Of a stretch of DNA of 5,043 nt, positions 4,780-5,043 are shown piece after piece. This DNA is from Psychromonas sp. (GTDB lineage: Bacteria > Pseudomonadota > Gammaproteobacteria > Enterobacterales > Psychromonadaceae), in contig JAGLDN010000160.1 in the NCBI GenBank assembly GCA_023145575.1, positions 1-5,043 of the forward strand, read 5' to 3'. The position numbers were made by a program, and so were the translations under genes. Under the pieces are notes generated by a model that saw nothing but the letters and a program-made list of their open reading frames with translations, ran no database searches and was not told the origin of the DNA. Position 1 is the stretch's first letter; the number at the start of each line of letters is the position of its first letter.

Positions 4780-5043
4780 CTATGGCACTTTTTCCATTTT
4801 ATAATAATGCAATGTAGCGCCTCCAATATAGTTCACTATCCTCTCTCGAAGTTCCATTAAACCATCAATATGAATTTTTTCATAGTCATAATCGTCTGTA
4901 TATTGCACTATGTTGATCCCTTCAAAACATTGAAATACCCAACGTAAAGTGGGTGTGTAGGTAGGCACTTTAATTTGATTTGGAATACTGGCTTTTAGCT
5001 TTTTCATTGTTTTACGCATACGTATCAGACGTCAACTACCTTG
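4780..5043 (-). pseudogene. IS1634/IS4-type transposase, C-terminal remnant (runs off the right edge)
   Basis: The minus-strand frame from the Met at 5019 encodes 79 residues with the signature IPNQIKVPTYTPTLRWVFQ, followed by CFEGINIV (about residues 12-38), and it ends ...NYIGGATLHYYKMEKVP. This is the C-terminal region of IS1634-like (DDE, IS4 superfamily) transposases, which are normally several hundred residues long, so the catalytic core should lie to the right. All three minus-strand frames contain a stop between 5043 and the Met (for example TGA at 5034-5032). A one-base deletion near 5033-5036 would let a V-V-E/D reading upstream join RLIRMRKTM, so a frameshift is likely. The in-frame reading also continues 40 codons past the TAG at 4782-4780 to a TAA at 4659-4657. 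The lesions suggest a dead copy. The family call is from memory of the signature, not a search. Confidence 0.65.

Noticed and set aside
1..5043. CRISPR array, tRNA or rRNA gene, toxin-antitoxin or phage-defence module
   Set aside because: I looked on both strands for regular spaced repeats, cloverleaf-like sequences and recognisable defence or toxin proteins and found none.

Overview
The window looks like an accessory stretch of an AT-rich, marine-type gammaproteobacterial chromosome (Vibrio/Photobacterium/Moritella/Psychromonas-like). That placement is inferred from the closeness of GroEL to the E. coli protein, a YhgN-type MarC membrane protein, a sigma-32-type promoter and insertion-sequence debris. 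I cannot name the genus from sequence alone.

Layout, left to right. Positions 1-560 hold the left part of an IS3-family (IS3/IS911-like) insertion sequence on the minus strand: a terminal sequence at 534-560, orfA at 176-487, an A6G slippery site at 221-227, and the start of orfB running off the left edge. Positions 561-956 are non-coding and carry copy A of a degenerate repeat and a very good RpoH (sigma-32) promoter at 823-851. Next comes a complete two-gene chaperonin operon, groES (957-1262) and groEL (1283-2968), closed by a long nested hairpin terminator with a nine-T tract (3011-3095). Positions 3096-3679 are non-coding and hold copy B of the repeat in the same orientation. A yhgN/marC-type six-helix membrane protein gene follows at 3680-4288. 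After about 490 bases without a convincing gene, the right end contains the C-terminal part of an IS1634/IS4-type transposase on the minus strand (4780-5043), which looks decayed.

How it works together. GroES and GroEL are encoded as one heat-shock-inducible unit and should form a normal ATP-driven folding cage, since all the ATPase and GroES-contact signatures are present. Three things suggest a secondary (paralogous) chaperonin rather than the main housekeeping copy. GroES has lost the conserved GYG turn, GroEL has a longer, partly acidic C-terminal tail with few GGM repeats, and the operon lies between mobile elements. YhgN is transcribed separately and has no evident link to the chaperonin beyond proximity. 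I did not find an obviously new system. The most interesting signals are the divergent chaperonin pair and the pair of diverged direct repeats that bracket it.
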